Shown here piece after piece: positions 28,576 to 36,900 of a stretch of DNA of 64,000 bases. Numbering within the stretch: the first letter of the stretch is position 1; every line of letters starts with the position of its first letter. The notes beneath the pieces are model-generated. The model was not told where the DNA came from and did not search any database. It saw nothing but the letters and a program-made list of their open reading frames with translations. The position numbers and the translations under genes were made by a program. Origin of the DNA: Branchiibius cervicis (GTDB taxonomy: Bacteria; Actinomycetota; Actinomycetes; Actinomycetales; Dermatophilaceae); NCBI RefSeq assembly GCF_042661605.1, contig NZ_JBHSWJ010000002.1, positions 3,286,001 through 3,350,000 of the forward strand. The letters run 5' to 3'.

Positions 28576-30803
28576 CCGTGACCGAACCCTCCATCGACGA
28601 CCTCGCCTCCCTGACCTCGGGAGCCAGCGCCTGGGAAACCACCTCGCTGCCCGGGGAGTTGGATCCCATGGTCCTGAGCGACGGACCGCACGGATTGCGC
28701 CGGCAACCGGCCGAAGGCGATACGCTGGGCATCGGCAACAGCATTCCGGCCACCTGCTTCCCGCCTGCGGTCGGTCTGGCCTCCAGTTGGAACGACGACC
28801 TCATCGAGCAGGTCGGTGCACAGTTGGCTCGCGAGGCGAAGGCGCTCGGGGTCAGCGTCCTGCTCGGTCCCGGCCTGAATATCAAGCGGTCGCCTCTGTG
28901 CGGGCGCAATTTTGAGTATGCCAGTGAGGATCCGCAGGTCGCCGGTCGCTACGGCGCAGCGTTCGTCCGCGGGATCCAGTCCCAGGGCGTCGCCGCGACC
29001 CCCAAGCACTTTGCCGTGAACAACCAGGAGACCGACCGGTTCCGGGTGAGCGCCCAGGTGGATGAACGCACGCTGCGCGAGATCTACCTCAGCGCGTTCG
29101 AGCACGTCGTGACGACGGCCGGGCCCTGGGCGCTGATGAGCTCCTACAACCAGGTGAACGGCGTTCCCGCGAGTGAGAACCCCCACCTGCTCCGTGAGAT
29201 CCTGCGCGAGGAGTGGGGATTCGACGGCGTGGTGATGTCCGACTGGGGCGCGGTCAGCGATCGGGTTGCTGCCCTGGCAGCCGGACTGGACCTGGAGATG
29301 CCGCCGAGCAGCACCGATGACCAGATCGCGGCCGCTACCGGTAGCGGCATCATTTCTCGTGAGCGGCTGGAGCAGGTCCATCAGCGTCTGCACCTGCTCG
29401 CCGAGCGCACGGCCGGAGTTCGCTCACACACTCCTTCGATGACGGTGGATGTCGAGGCCGGCGACCGGGTGGCGCAGCAGGCGGCGCGGGAATCCGCGGT
29501 ACTGCTCACCAACAACGGCGTCCTGCCGTTGGCGGCTCCCGCACTGGACAACATTGCGGTGATCGGAGAGTTCGCCCGCACGCCGCGCTACCAGGGCAGT
29601 GGCTCCTCACAAGTAGTTCCGACCCGGTTGAGCACCGTGCTGGAAACCTTGCGGGAATCAGCCGGCGATCGTGTGTCGTTCGCACCGGGGTTCACCCTGG
29701 ATGGCAGCGGCGACAAGGATCAGCTCGGCCAAGAAGCAGTTGATCTGGCCCGGAACGCCTCGGTTGCCCTGGTTTTCGTCGGGCTTCCCGCCGGCTCGGA
29801 GTCGGAGGGCTTCGACCGCACGCACATCGACCTACCGGAGGAGCAGACGCAACTACTGGACCGACTGGTCAAACTGGACACCCCCACCGTCGTCGTGGTC
29901 AGCTGCGGTTCTGTCGTCTCGCTCGGCTCGTGGTCCGATCAGGCTGATGCGGTCGTCATGGGTTGGCTGCTGGGTCAGGCGGGCGGGAAGGCGACCGTGG
30001 ACTTGTTGACGGGGGCTGCGAGCCCGTCCGGGCGGCTCACCGAAACCATCCCACTGTCCCTGACCGACACTCCGGCGTACCTCAACTTCCCGGGACAGGA
30101 CGGGGTAGTCGTCTACGGGGAGGGCCTTCACGTCGGCTACCGGTATTACGACACCATGGATCGTCCTGTGCGGTTCCCGTTCGGTCACGGCCTGACCTAC
30201 ACCACCTTCGAGTACGGCGCGGCGAGCGTGACCGCAACCGGAACCAACAGCGCCACCGTGGAGTTCTCGGTCACCAACACCGGCGCGCGACCAGGCTCCG
30301 AAGTCGCGCAGGTGTATGTGGCCGCGAACGACCGGACGCGACCGCGTCACGAGCTGCGCGGTTATCAGAAGGTGTTCCTGGATCCCGGCGAGAGCATCAC
30401 CTGCCGCGTGGAACTCGATTCGCGAGCCTTCTCCGAATGGAACGCACAGCACGCAATGTGGGTCGTCCCCGGTCGCGAGTGGACCCTCGAGGTCGGCGCC
30501 TCCAGTCGGGACATCAGGAGTACAGCCAGCTTCACGACCAAGGCCCAGCCTGAGGCGCTGCCGCTGCAGGATCTGTCGACGGTCGGCGAATGGTTGGCGC
30601 ACCCGGTCGGCAGCACCCTCATCGCTCCGCTGATCGCGGCGATCGGTGACAAGGTCGACGTGACGTCGCTCGACCCCACGCTGTACAAGATGTTCGAGCA
30701 GATGCCCCTGGTCAAGTTGACTGCGTGGGGGCAGGGATTCACCCGTGAGATGTACGACGGGATGCTGAGCCAGGCCAACGCACAGCAGGCACCGGGAGCG
30801 TGA
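28572..30803 (+). CDS. GH3 beta-glucosidase
   Basis: 743 residues: an N-terminal GH3 barrel with SDGPHGLR, KHFAVNNQE and the nucleophile in VVMSDWGA (Asp224), then the C-terminal GH3 sandwich (NNGVLPLAA, GSGSSQVVPTR) and a fibronectin-III-like domain (VTNTGARPGSEVAQVYV). A further tail of about 80 residues follows the Fn3 domain. No signal peptide. GTG start, overlapping the GH1 stop; its end overlaps the next GTG. Confidence 0.93.
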   Translation: MTVTEPSIDDLASLTSGASAWETTSLPGELDPMVLSDGPHGLRRQPAEGDTLGIGNSIPATCFPPAVGLASSWNDDLIEQVGAQLAREAKALGVSVLLGPGLNIKRSPLCGRNFEYASEDPQVAGRYGAAFVRGIQSQGVAATPKHFAVNNQETDRFRVSAQVDERTLREIYLSAFEHVVTTAGPWALMSSYNQVNGVPASENPHLLREILREEWGFDGVVMSDWGAVSDRVAALAAGLDLEMPPSSTDDQIAAATGSGIISRERLEQVHQRLHLLAERTAGVRSHTPSMTVDVEAGDRVAQQAARESAVLLTNNGVLPLAAPALDNIAVIGEFARTPRYQGSGSSQVVPTRLSTVLETLRESAGDRVSFAPGFTLDGSGDKDQLGQEAVDLARNASVALVFVGLPAGSESEGFDRTHIDLPEEQTQLLDRLVKLDTPTVVVVSCGSVVSLGSWSDQADAVVMGWLLGQAGGKATVDLLTGAASPSGRLTETIPLSLTDTPAYLNFPGQDGVVVYGEGLHVGYRYYDTMDRPVRFPFGHGLTYTTFEYGAASVTATGTNSATVEFSVTNTGARPGSEVAQVYVAANDRTRPRHELRGYQKVFLDPGESITCRVELDSRAFSEWNAQHAMWVVPGREWTLEVGASSRDIRSTASFTTKAQPEALPLQDLSTVGEWLAHPVGSTLIAPLIAAIGDKVDVTSLDPTLYKMFEQMPLVKLTAWGQGFTREMYDGMLSQANAQQAPGA

Positions 30804-31909
30804 ACGGGTCGTCCTGTCCGCCGTTCGCCGACCTCCTCGACGGTTTCGCGGCGTTGATGCCGGGACCCGGTGGCGGAGTCCTGCCCGCCCGGTTGCCGGC
30901 GACGATCTATCAGCAGGTGCCCGACCTGATGTTTCGCGCGGCCACCTCCTGTCCGTGTGGCGTGAGCGTGACGGCGCGGGCAGCAGGGACACTACGAGTG
31001 ACCTTCCAGACCTACGCGATGGGCGGGGTCGCGCGCGTTGGCGTCCTGCATGGCCGGGATGGCCTCGACGGCATCGATGAGGTGCAGCTGCCGCCGTCGG
31101 GACATATCGAACTCGACGGCGCGACAACACGTCTGGTTCCCGGTCCCCCGGCGACGGTCACCATCGAACCACGCTCAACATCCGGTGAGGTGCGACTGTT
31201 GCTGCCGCACACGATGCCAACCGAGATCGTGTCAATCGAGAGCGACGCTCCGCTTGAGCCGGTCCGCGACGAACGCGTGCCATGGGTGCACTACGGCAGC
31301 TCCATCTCACACGGGATGGAAGCCAGCGGTCCCCAGTCGACCTGGCCGCAGCAGGTGGCCCGCGCCGTTGGTCTGCGGCTGAGGGACTTCTCGATGAGCG
31401 GGTCGTCGCAACTGGACCCGGCAGTAGCCCGCGTAATCGCCGCCGTGCCGGCCCGCCTGATCACGCTCGCTGTAGGCATCAACATCGCGAACGCCGACAG
31501 CATGCGGGAGCGGACGTTCGTTCCGGCCCTGCACGGCTTCCTCGATCTGATCCGCGACCGGCAACCGCAGGTGCCTATCGTCCTGGCCTCACCGATCGTG
31601 TGCCCGACACAGGAGGATGACCCCGGACCGGTGCTGATGGATGCCGACGGTCGGTTCCGGGCGTCGCGTCGGACGGTCGAATCCGATGCAGGTGCGTTGA
31701 CCCTGCAACGAATTCGCACGTTGATGAGCGAAGCCGTGGCCGTCCGGGACGACCCGGTGAGCTACGTGGACGGTCTGAGTGTGTTCGGGCATGACGATGC
31801 CCCGTTGCTCCCGGACGGCTTACATCCGGGGCAACAGGGCATCGACCTGATTGCCTCGCGGGTCTCGAGGCGACTTCGCGCCTACCTCAGCGTTACGGCT
31901 GCCAGCTGA
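30800..31909 (+). CDS. SGNH-type esterase with N-terminal beta-sandwich
   Basis: 369 residues. Residues about 1-150 look like a beta-sandwich (salicylate-esterase N-terminal type); the SGNH domain follows with HYGSSISHGMEA (serine), VGINIANAD and PDGLHPGQQG (Asp and His). It probably removes acyl groups from sugars released by the three glycosidases. GTG start overlapping the GH3 stop. Its 3' end overlaps the end of convergent hspR by 17 bases. Confidence 0.85.
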   Translation: MNGSSCPPFADLLDGFAALMPGPGGGVLPARLPATIYQQVPDLMFRAATSCPCGVSVTARAAGTLRVTFQTYAMGGVARVGVLHGRDGLDGIDEVQLPPSGHIELDGATTRLVPGPPATVTIEPRSTSGEVRLLLPHTMPTEIVSIESDAPLEPVRDERVPWVHYGSSISHGMEASGPQSTWPQQVARAVGLRLRDFSMSGSSQLDPAVARVIAAVPARLITLAVGINIANADSMRERTFVPALHGFLDLIRDRQPQVPIVLASPIVCPTQEDDPGPVLMDADGRFRASRRTVESDAGALTLQRIRTLMSEAVAVRDDPVSYVDGLSVFGHDDAPLLPDGLHPGQQGIDLIASRVSRRLRAYLSVTAAS

Positions 31910-32312
31910 CCAGCGCGGTACTGCGCGAAGGACGCAGCGGACGCTCACCCGGGCGCAGCTCGACGATCTGGCCGTCCGAGCCCGCGGCGAAAAATCTGGT
32001 GCCTGCCTGCAGAGCCGTCAACCGCTCGGTGAGCTCGAGGACCTTGTCCTGCAGCGCTTCCACCTGATGTTCCAGCTCCATGATCCGCTGGATACCGGCC
32101 AGACTGATGCCCTCCTCCTGGGAGAGCCGCTGGATCTCCCGCAGCATGGTGATGTCGCGGGCCGAGTAGCGCCGGCCCCCACCCTGCGTGCGGGATGGGG
32201 TCACCAGACCGAGCCGGTCGTACTGCCGCAACGTCTGCGCGTGCATACCGGCCAGTTCGGCGGCCACCGAGATCACGTAGACCGGGGTGTCATGCGTGGG
32301 GGTGAAGCTCAT
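31893..32312 (-). CDS. hspR: Heat-shock repressor HspR (MerR family)
   Basis: 139 residues. The MerR-type HTH reads YVISVAAELAGMHAQTLRQYDRLGLVTPSRTQGGGRRYSARDI, followed by a coiled coil (LEHQVEALQDKVLELTERL). HspR binds HAIR sites with DnaK as co-repressor. Start 32312 overlaps the reconstructed dnaJ stop (ATGA). This is the last gene of the dnaK operon, the normal actinobacterial place. HAIR boxes occur upstream of dnaK and clpB in this window. Confidence 0.95.
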   Translation of the reverse strand: MSFTPTHDTPVYVISVAAELAGMHAQTLRQYDRLGLVTPSRTQGGGRRYSARDITMLREIQRLSQEEGISLAGIQRIMELEHQVEALQDKVLELTERLTALQAGTRFFAAGSDGQIVELRPGERPLRPSRSTALVSWQP

Positions 32313-33333
32313 CGCGCGGCCTGCGCTTCCAGCTCCGCCCGGGGGTTGACCCCTCTTCCTGTTTGGCCAGGGCTTCGACTGCTGCCCTGGCTTCATCGGT
32401 CAGACGTTGCGGTACGACGATCTGCACCTTGGCGAGCAGATCACCGGTCCCCGACTTGGCCTTGATCCCGCGGCCCTTCACCCGCAGGACACGCCCGGAG
32501 GGCGTACCGGGCGCGACCTTCACCTTGACGTGCTTGCCGTCGAGGGTGGGCACGGAAATCGTTGCGCCCAAGGCTGCTTCGGCGAAGGTGACCGGTAGGT
32601 CCAAGGTCAGGTTGTTGCCGTCCCGGCCGAAGACCGGGTGCGGGGTGACGCTGACCTGCAGTAGCAGGTCGCCGGCGCCGCCCGGACCGGGCTGGCCCTT
32701 GCCACGCAGCCGGATGGTCTGACCGTCCTTCACCCCAGCGGGGATCCGGGTCTTGATGGTTTCGCCGTCGCCGGTCTGCAGCGACAGCGTCTCGCCCTCG
32801 GCGGCTTGTCGGAAGGTGATGGTGGTGCGGGCCTCGAGGTCCGCTCCGCGCTGCGGCCGCGGTTGGTAACCGCCACCGAATCCACCTGTGCCACCTGCCT
32901 GTCCACCGCCGAACGCGCCGAACAGGTCCTCCAGGTTGATGCCCTGGGCGCCGCCGCCACCAGTGGAGAAGCGGACGTTCTGACCGCCCCCGGCGCCGCC
33001 AGCCCCACCGAACATCGAGGAGAAGATGTCCTCGAATCCGGCGCCGCCGGCACCGGCCCCGCCGCCGGGACCACCCGCCGTGAAGCGGGGACCGCCGCGG
33101 GCCATCTGCCGCACCGCGTCGTACTGCTGACGCTGCTCGGGGTCGGAGAGCACCTGGTTGGCCTCGCCGATCTCTTTGAACTTGCGCTCGGCCGCTTCGT
33201 CGCCCGCGTTCTGGTCGGGGTGGTATTTGCGGGCGAGCTTGCGGTAGGCCTTCTTGATGTCGGCTTCGCTGGCATCGCTGGGAACGCCGAGCGTGGCGTA
33301 GAAGTCCTTCTCGAACCAGTCCTGACTAGCCAT
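32309..33333 (-). CDS. dnaJ: DnaJ co-chaperone without zinc finger, C-terminal frameshift
   Basis: Domains: J domain (residues 1-75, KYHPDQN with HPD), a long G/F-rich linker, and two beta-barrel substrate domains. The four CxxCxGxG zinc motifs are absent, so it is a type II-like DnaJ. As read, the frame runs past its expected end as SWKRRPRDELHPHA and overlaps hspR; one added base near the C4 run 32350-32353 gives NPRAELEAQAAR and a stop at 32309 overlapping the hspR start. The corrected length is 341 residues. The frameshift is probably a sequencing error. Confidence 0.92.
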
Positions 33334-33377
33334 GTCCGACGCCTCCCTTCGTGTGAATGTTGTTGTGTGTCAATGAA

Positions 33378-33995
33378 TCACGCCGGATCTGCCACCGCGA
33401 CCCGCGCAGGTCGTAGCACGCGGTCACCGAGTTTGTAACCCGGTTGGATCACCTGCACGACGGTGGTGCCCTCGGAGCCCTCGGGCACGTCGGCCTGGAT
33501 GTGCATCAGGGCCTCGTGCACGGTGGGGTCGAACGGGTCGCCCACCGCGCCGTACTGCACCAGTCCGTGCTTGGTCAGCACCGCGTCGAGCTTGTCGGCG
33601 ATCTTCTCGAAGGGCGAGCCCTCCAGGTCACCGTGCTGGCGGGCGAGATGGATCTCGTCCAGCACCGGCAGCATGGAATCCAGCACCCCGATGGCACCGG
33701 CTTCACGGTGCGTGTCACGGTCCCGGTCGACCCGCCGTTTGTAGTTGACGTACTCCGCCTGCAGTCGCTGCAGGTCCTCCAGCCGCTCCTGCGCGAGGAG
33801 CGTGTCGGGGTGGACACCCTCGGTGTCAGCGGCGGCGTCCGCCGCTTTCAGGTCGGCGGCCGATTGCTCGGGCCGCCGAACCTCGCCAGTCTCCGGGTCC
33901 AGGCGCCGCTTGTCGCGGACCACCGGCCCGGTGGCCTCGGACTCCTCGCTGTCGCGAGGGTCCGAGGCCCCAGGGTTGTTGACGGAGTCCGTCAC
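33378..33995 (-). CDS. grpE: Nucleotide exchange factor GrpE
   Basis: 205 residues: an acidic disordered N-terminus, a long dimerising coiled coil (LLAQERLEDLQRLQAEYVNYKRRV), and the beta domain with DPTVHEALMHI and IQPGYKLGDRVLRPARVAV. It opens the DnaK nucleotide cleft to release ADP. ATG overlaps the dnaK stop (ATGA). Confidence 0.96.
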   Translation of the reverse strand: MTDSVNNPGASDPRDSEESEATGPVVRDKRRLDPETGEVRRPEQSAADLKAADAAADTEGVHPDTLLAQERLEDLQRLQAEYVNYKRRVDRDRDTHREAGAIGVLDSMLPVLDEIHLARQHGDLEGSPFEKIADKLDAVLTKHGLVQYGAVGDPFDPTVHEALMHIQADVPEGSEGTTVVQVIQPGYKLGDRVLRPARVAVADPA

Positions 33996-35871
33996 TTGGT
34001 GTCCTCGTCGTCCTCGACCACTTCGGCGTCGACGACGTCGTCGTCACCACTCGGCGTACCGGCGTCGGCAGCGCCTTCGGTACTGGCAGAGGCGCTTTCG
34101 GCCTCAGCCTGGGACGCGGCGTACATCGCGGCGCCCATCTTCTGGGAGGCATCGTTGACGGCGGTTGTCTTGGCCGAGATGTCCTCTGCGGAGGTGTTCT
34201 CGTCCTTGAGCGCAGCCTTCAGGTCCTCGACGGCCTTGGTGACCTCGTCCTTGGTCTCGGCCGGAACCTTCTCACCGTTGTCGGCGAGGAACTTCTCGGT
34301 CGAGTAGACCAGGTTCTCCGCGGTGTTGCGGGCCTCGGTCTCCTCACGACGCTTCTTGTCCTCGGCGGCGTGCTCCTCGGCCTCGCGGACCATCCGGTCG
34401 ATGTCTTCCTTCGGCAGGGCGGACCCGCCGGAGATCGTCATCGACTGCTCCTTGCCGGTGCCGCGGTCCTTGGCGGACACGTGCACGATGCCGTTCGCGT
34501 CGATGTCGAAGGTGACCTCGATCTGCGGGATGCCACGGGGGCCGGGGCGATGCCGGTCAACTCGAAGTTGCCCAGCGGCTTGTTCATCTTGGCGATCTCG
34601 CGCTCACCCTGGAAGACCTGGATCTCCACCGACGGCTGGTTGTCCTCAGCGGTGCTGAAGACCTCCGAACGCTTCGTCGGGATAGCGGTGTTGCGCTCGA
34701 TCAGCTTGGTGAACAGGCCGCCCTTGGTCTCGATGCCCAACGACAGCGGGGTCACGTCGATCAGCAGGACGTCCTTGCGCTCACCCTTCAGCACACCGGC
34801 CTGCAGGCTCGCGCCGACGGCGACGACCTCGTCGGGGTTGACGCCCTTGTTGGCTTCCTTGCCGCCCGTCAGTTCCTTGACGACCTCGGCCACGGCGGGC
34901 ATACGGGTCGAACCACCCACGAGCACAATGTGGTTGATGTCGTCGACCTTGATGCCGGCGTCCTTGATGACCTGGTTGAACGGCGCCTTGGTGCGGTCCA
35001 GCAGGTCCTTGGTCATCTGCTCGAACTGAGCGCGGGTGATCGTCTCGTCCAGGTGGATCGGGCCGTTCTCACCCATGCTGAGGTACTGCAGCGAGATGTT
35101 GGTGCTGGTGCTCGACGAGAGCTCCTTCTTGGCCTGCTCCGCGGCGTCGCGCAGACGCTGCATGGCGATCTTGTCCTTGGACAGGTCGACACCCGTGGTG
35201 TTCTTGACCGTGGTCAGCAGGTGCTGCACGATCCGGTCGTCCCAGTCATCACCACCCAGCTTGTTGTCACCGCTGGTCGCACGAACCTGGATGGTCGCGA
35301 AGCCGTCCTCGGGGTCCTTGCCGACTTCCAGCAGGGACACGTCGAAGGTGCCACCACCGAGGTCGAAGACCAGGATGAGCTCGTCTTCCTTGCCCTTGTC
35401 GAGACCGTAGGCCAGGGCCGCAGCGGTCGGCTCGTTGATGATGCGCAGGACGTTCAGACCCGCGATCTCACCGGCCTCCTTGGTGGCCTGACGCTCGGCG
35501 TCGTCGAAGTACGCCGGCACGGTGATGACCGCGTCCGTCACGTCTTCGCCCAAGTAGGACTCGGCGTCGCGCTTCAGCTTCATCAGGATGCGCGCCGAGA
35601 TCTCCTGCGGCGTGTACTTCTTGCCGTCGATCTCGGTGGTCCAGTCGGTGCCCATGTGGCGCTTGACCGAGCGGATGGTCCGGTCGACGTTGGTGACGGC
35701 CTGGCGCTTGGCGATCTCGCCGACCAGAACATCGCCGTTCTTCGCGAACGCGACGACGGACGGCGTGGTGCGGCCGCCCTCGGCGTTGGCGATGATTTCG
35801 GGGTCGTTGCCCTCCAGGACAGCGACAGCTGAGTTGGTGGTGCCGAGGTCGATGCCTACCGCACGAGCCAT
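33992..35871 (-). CDS. dnaK: Chaperone DnaK, frameshifted in a G5 run
   Basis: Hsp70: ATPase domain beginning ARAVGIDLGTTNSAVAV, phosphate loops VFDLGGGTFDVSLL and LVGGSTRMPAV, then the substrate domain (PLSLGIETKGG) and an alpha lid with an acidic tail ending DVVDAEVVEDDEDTK. The frame breaks at GIAPAP: the G5 run 34537-34541 needs one more base to read RGIPQIEVTFDIDA and then VHVSAKDRGTGKEQSMTI. Corrected length is 626 residues, normal. An essential chaperone is very unlikely to be truly split, so this is a sequencing error. Start 35871; two HAIR boxes are upstream. Confidence 0.96.
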
Positions 35872-35945
35872 GAGTGGTGCTCCTTTGTTTCGTTGATATC
35901 CAGTACGCCGAGGAGCCGGTTCTTCGTGCCCCTCACAGTGCGAGG

Positions 35946-35964
35946 TTGACTGGTACCGACTCAA
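35946..35964. promoter_or_regulatory. HAIR operator, dnaK proximal
   Basis: TTGACT, seven bases, ACTCAA. It lies about 75 bases upstream of the dnaK start and matches the HspR inverted repeat with one weaker half-site. Confidence 0.75.
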
Positions 35965-36004
35965 CTCCGCTTCGCGGGAGTTGTCAAACCCCTACTCCGC
36001 AAAG

Positions 36005-36023
36005 TTGCGTTCACTAGACTCAA
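36005..36023. promoter_or_regulatory. HAIR operator, dnaK distal
   Basis: TTGCGT, seven bases, ACTCAA. It is the second HspR-type box of the dnaK promoter and is only 57 bases from the left end of the Tn7-like element, so the insertion spared the heat-shock promoter. Confidence 0.75.
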
Positions 36024-36075
36024 CTTTGATTCAGCCCGCTTTGTTCCGGTCTGAGCAAGATTCTTCGGCGGGACC

Positions 36076-36080
36076 GTCAC
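36076..36080. repeat. Target-site duplication, left copy (GTCAC)
   Basis: GTCAC directly precedes the terminal TGT of the element. An identical GTCAC follows the other end at 48339-48343. Five-base duplications are the rule for Tn7-type transposition. Confidence 0.93.
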
Positions 36081-36093
36081 TGTCGGTTCTCGC
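36081..36093. repeat. Left terminal inverted repeat
   Basis: TGTCGGTTCTCGC, one mismatch from the right-end repeat. Confidence 0.9.
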
Positions 36094-36098
36094 ATAAC

Positions 36099-36161
36099 TT
36101 GTCAGTAGTCTCGACTTCTTGTCAGCGGCGTGTCAGTAGTCTTCCCAACGTGTCAGTGATG
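36099..36161. promoter_or_regulatory. Left-end TGTCAG repeats, probable TnsB binding sites
   Basis: Four copies of TGTCAG(T/C) in the same orientation start at 36100, 36120, 36131 and 36151, two of them as the longer TGTCAGTAGTCT. Ordered transposase sites of this kind mark Tn7-type ends. The tns promoter must lie in the same stretch, so TnsB may also repress its own operon. Confidence 0.75.
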
Positions 36162-36174
36162 CAGGATCGTGGCC

Positions 36175-36900
36175 ATGGCGGCGCATGGGATCACGCTGAG
36201 GTACTGCACCGCAGCCGGGGACGAGGTCGAGACGCCCCTTGACCTCGCACGACCTGACGCCATCGTCGGTGGCTTACCAATCCGGACGCCGCCCTCGTAC
36301 CCCGGGCGCACCAGCTATCCGGGGTTCTTTTGGTCCGCGACGACGGGGCGGGTGCACGTCTACGAAAGCCTGTTGGAACTGGACCGACTCTGGCTCGCCG
36401 ATTTCGATCCTGCGGTGGGCAGCCTCACCACTCAGCCGTTCCAGGCCATAGGAAGCGACGGTGACGTCGTGAGGTCCCACGTTCCAGACCTCATGCTGAT
36501 GTCACCGGATCACAGGGTCACGGTTGTCGACGTGAAGCCCTCCGCGTTCCTGGATCTTCCCAAAGTGAAAGCGCAGTTCGACTGGACTCGTCGGTGGTGT
36601 GATGAGCGCGGCTGGGGATACGAGGTGTTCAGTGGGGCCGACCCCCATGTTCTGAGGAACATCAAGTTCCTTGCGGTTGGACGACGCCCCGACCGACTGC
36701 CCGCCGAAGCACTTGTTCGAGCGCGACAGGTAGTCCGAGACGGTCTGACCTGGGGTGCAGCCACCTCAGCTGATGGACGGGACTCCTCGCTGCAAGTTGC
36801 CCTCGCCGCACTCATCTGGTCCGGTCACGTGACGATTGAACTCAGCCGCCCGCTCAGCTCGGGCTCCTTGCTGCGTGTTCAGGAAGGTGCTGCTGCATGA
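36175..36900 (+). CDS. tnsA: TnsA-like transposon endonuclease
   Basis: 241 residues with a restriction-enzyme-like fold. Catalytic candidates are Glu64 in YESLLELDRLW, Asp105 in HVPDLML and Lys121 in VDVKPS, close to Tn7 TnsA Glu63, Asp114 and Lys132. TnsA cuts the 5' strands at the transposon ends so that the element moves by cut-and-paste together with TnsB. The ATG at 36175 has AGGA at a proper distance; GTG 36169 is possible. Its stop overlaps the tnsB start (ATGA). Confidence 0.87.
   Translation: MAAHGITLRYCTAAGDEVETPLDLARPDAIVGGLPIRTPPSYPGRTSYPGFFWSATTGRVHVYESLLELDRLWLADFDPAVGSLTTQPFQAIGSDGDVVRSHVPDLMLMSPDHRVTVVDVKPSAFLDLPKVKAQFDWTRRWCDERGWGYEVFSGADPHVLRNIKFLAVGRRPDRLPAEALVRARQVVRDGLTWGAATSADGRDSSLQVALAALIWSGHVTIELSRPLSSGSLLRVQEGAAA

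Noticed and set aside
33992..35871. Loss of DnaK by frameshift as a biological event
   Set aside because: DnaK is normally needed, both parts are perfectly conserved, and the break is in a G5 run like the others in the window.
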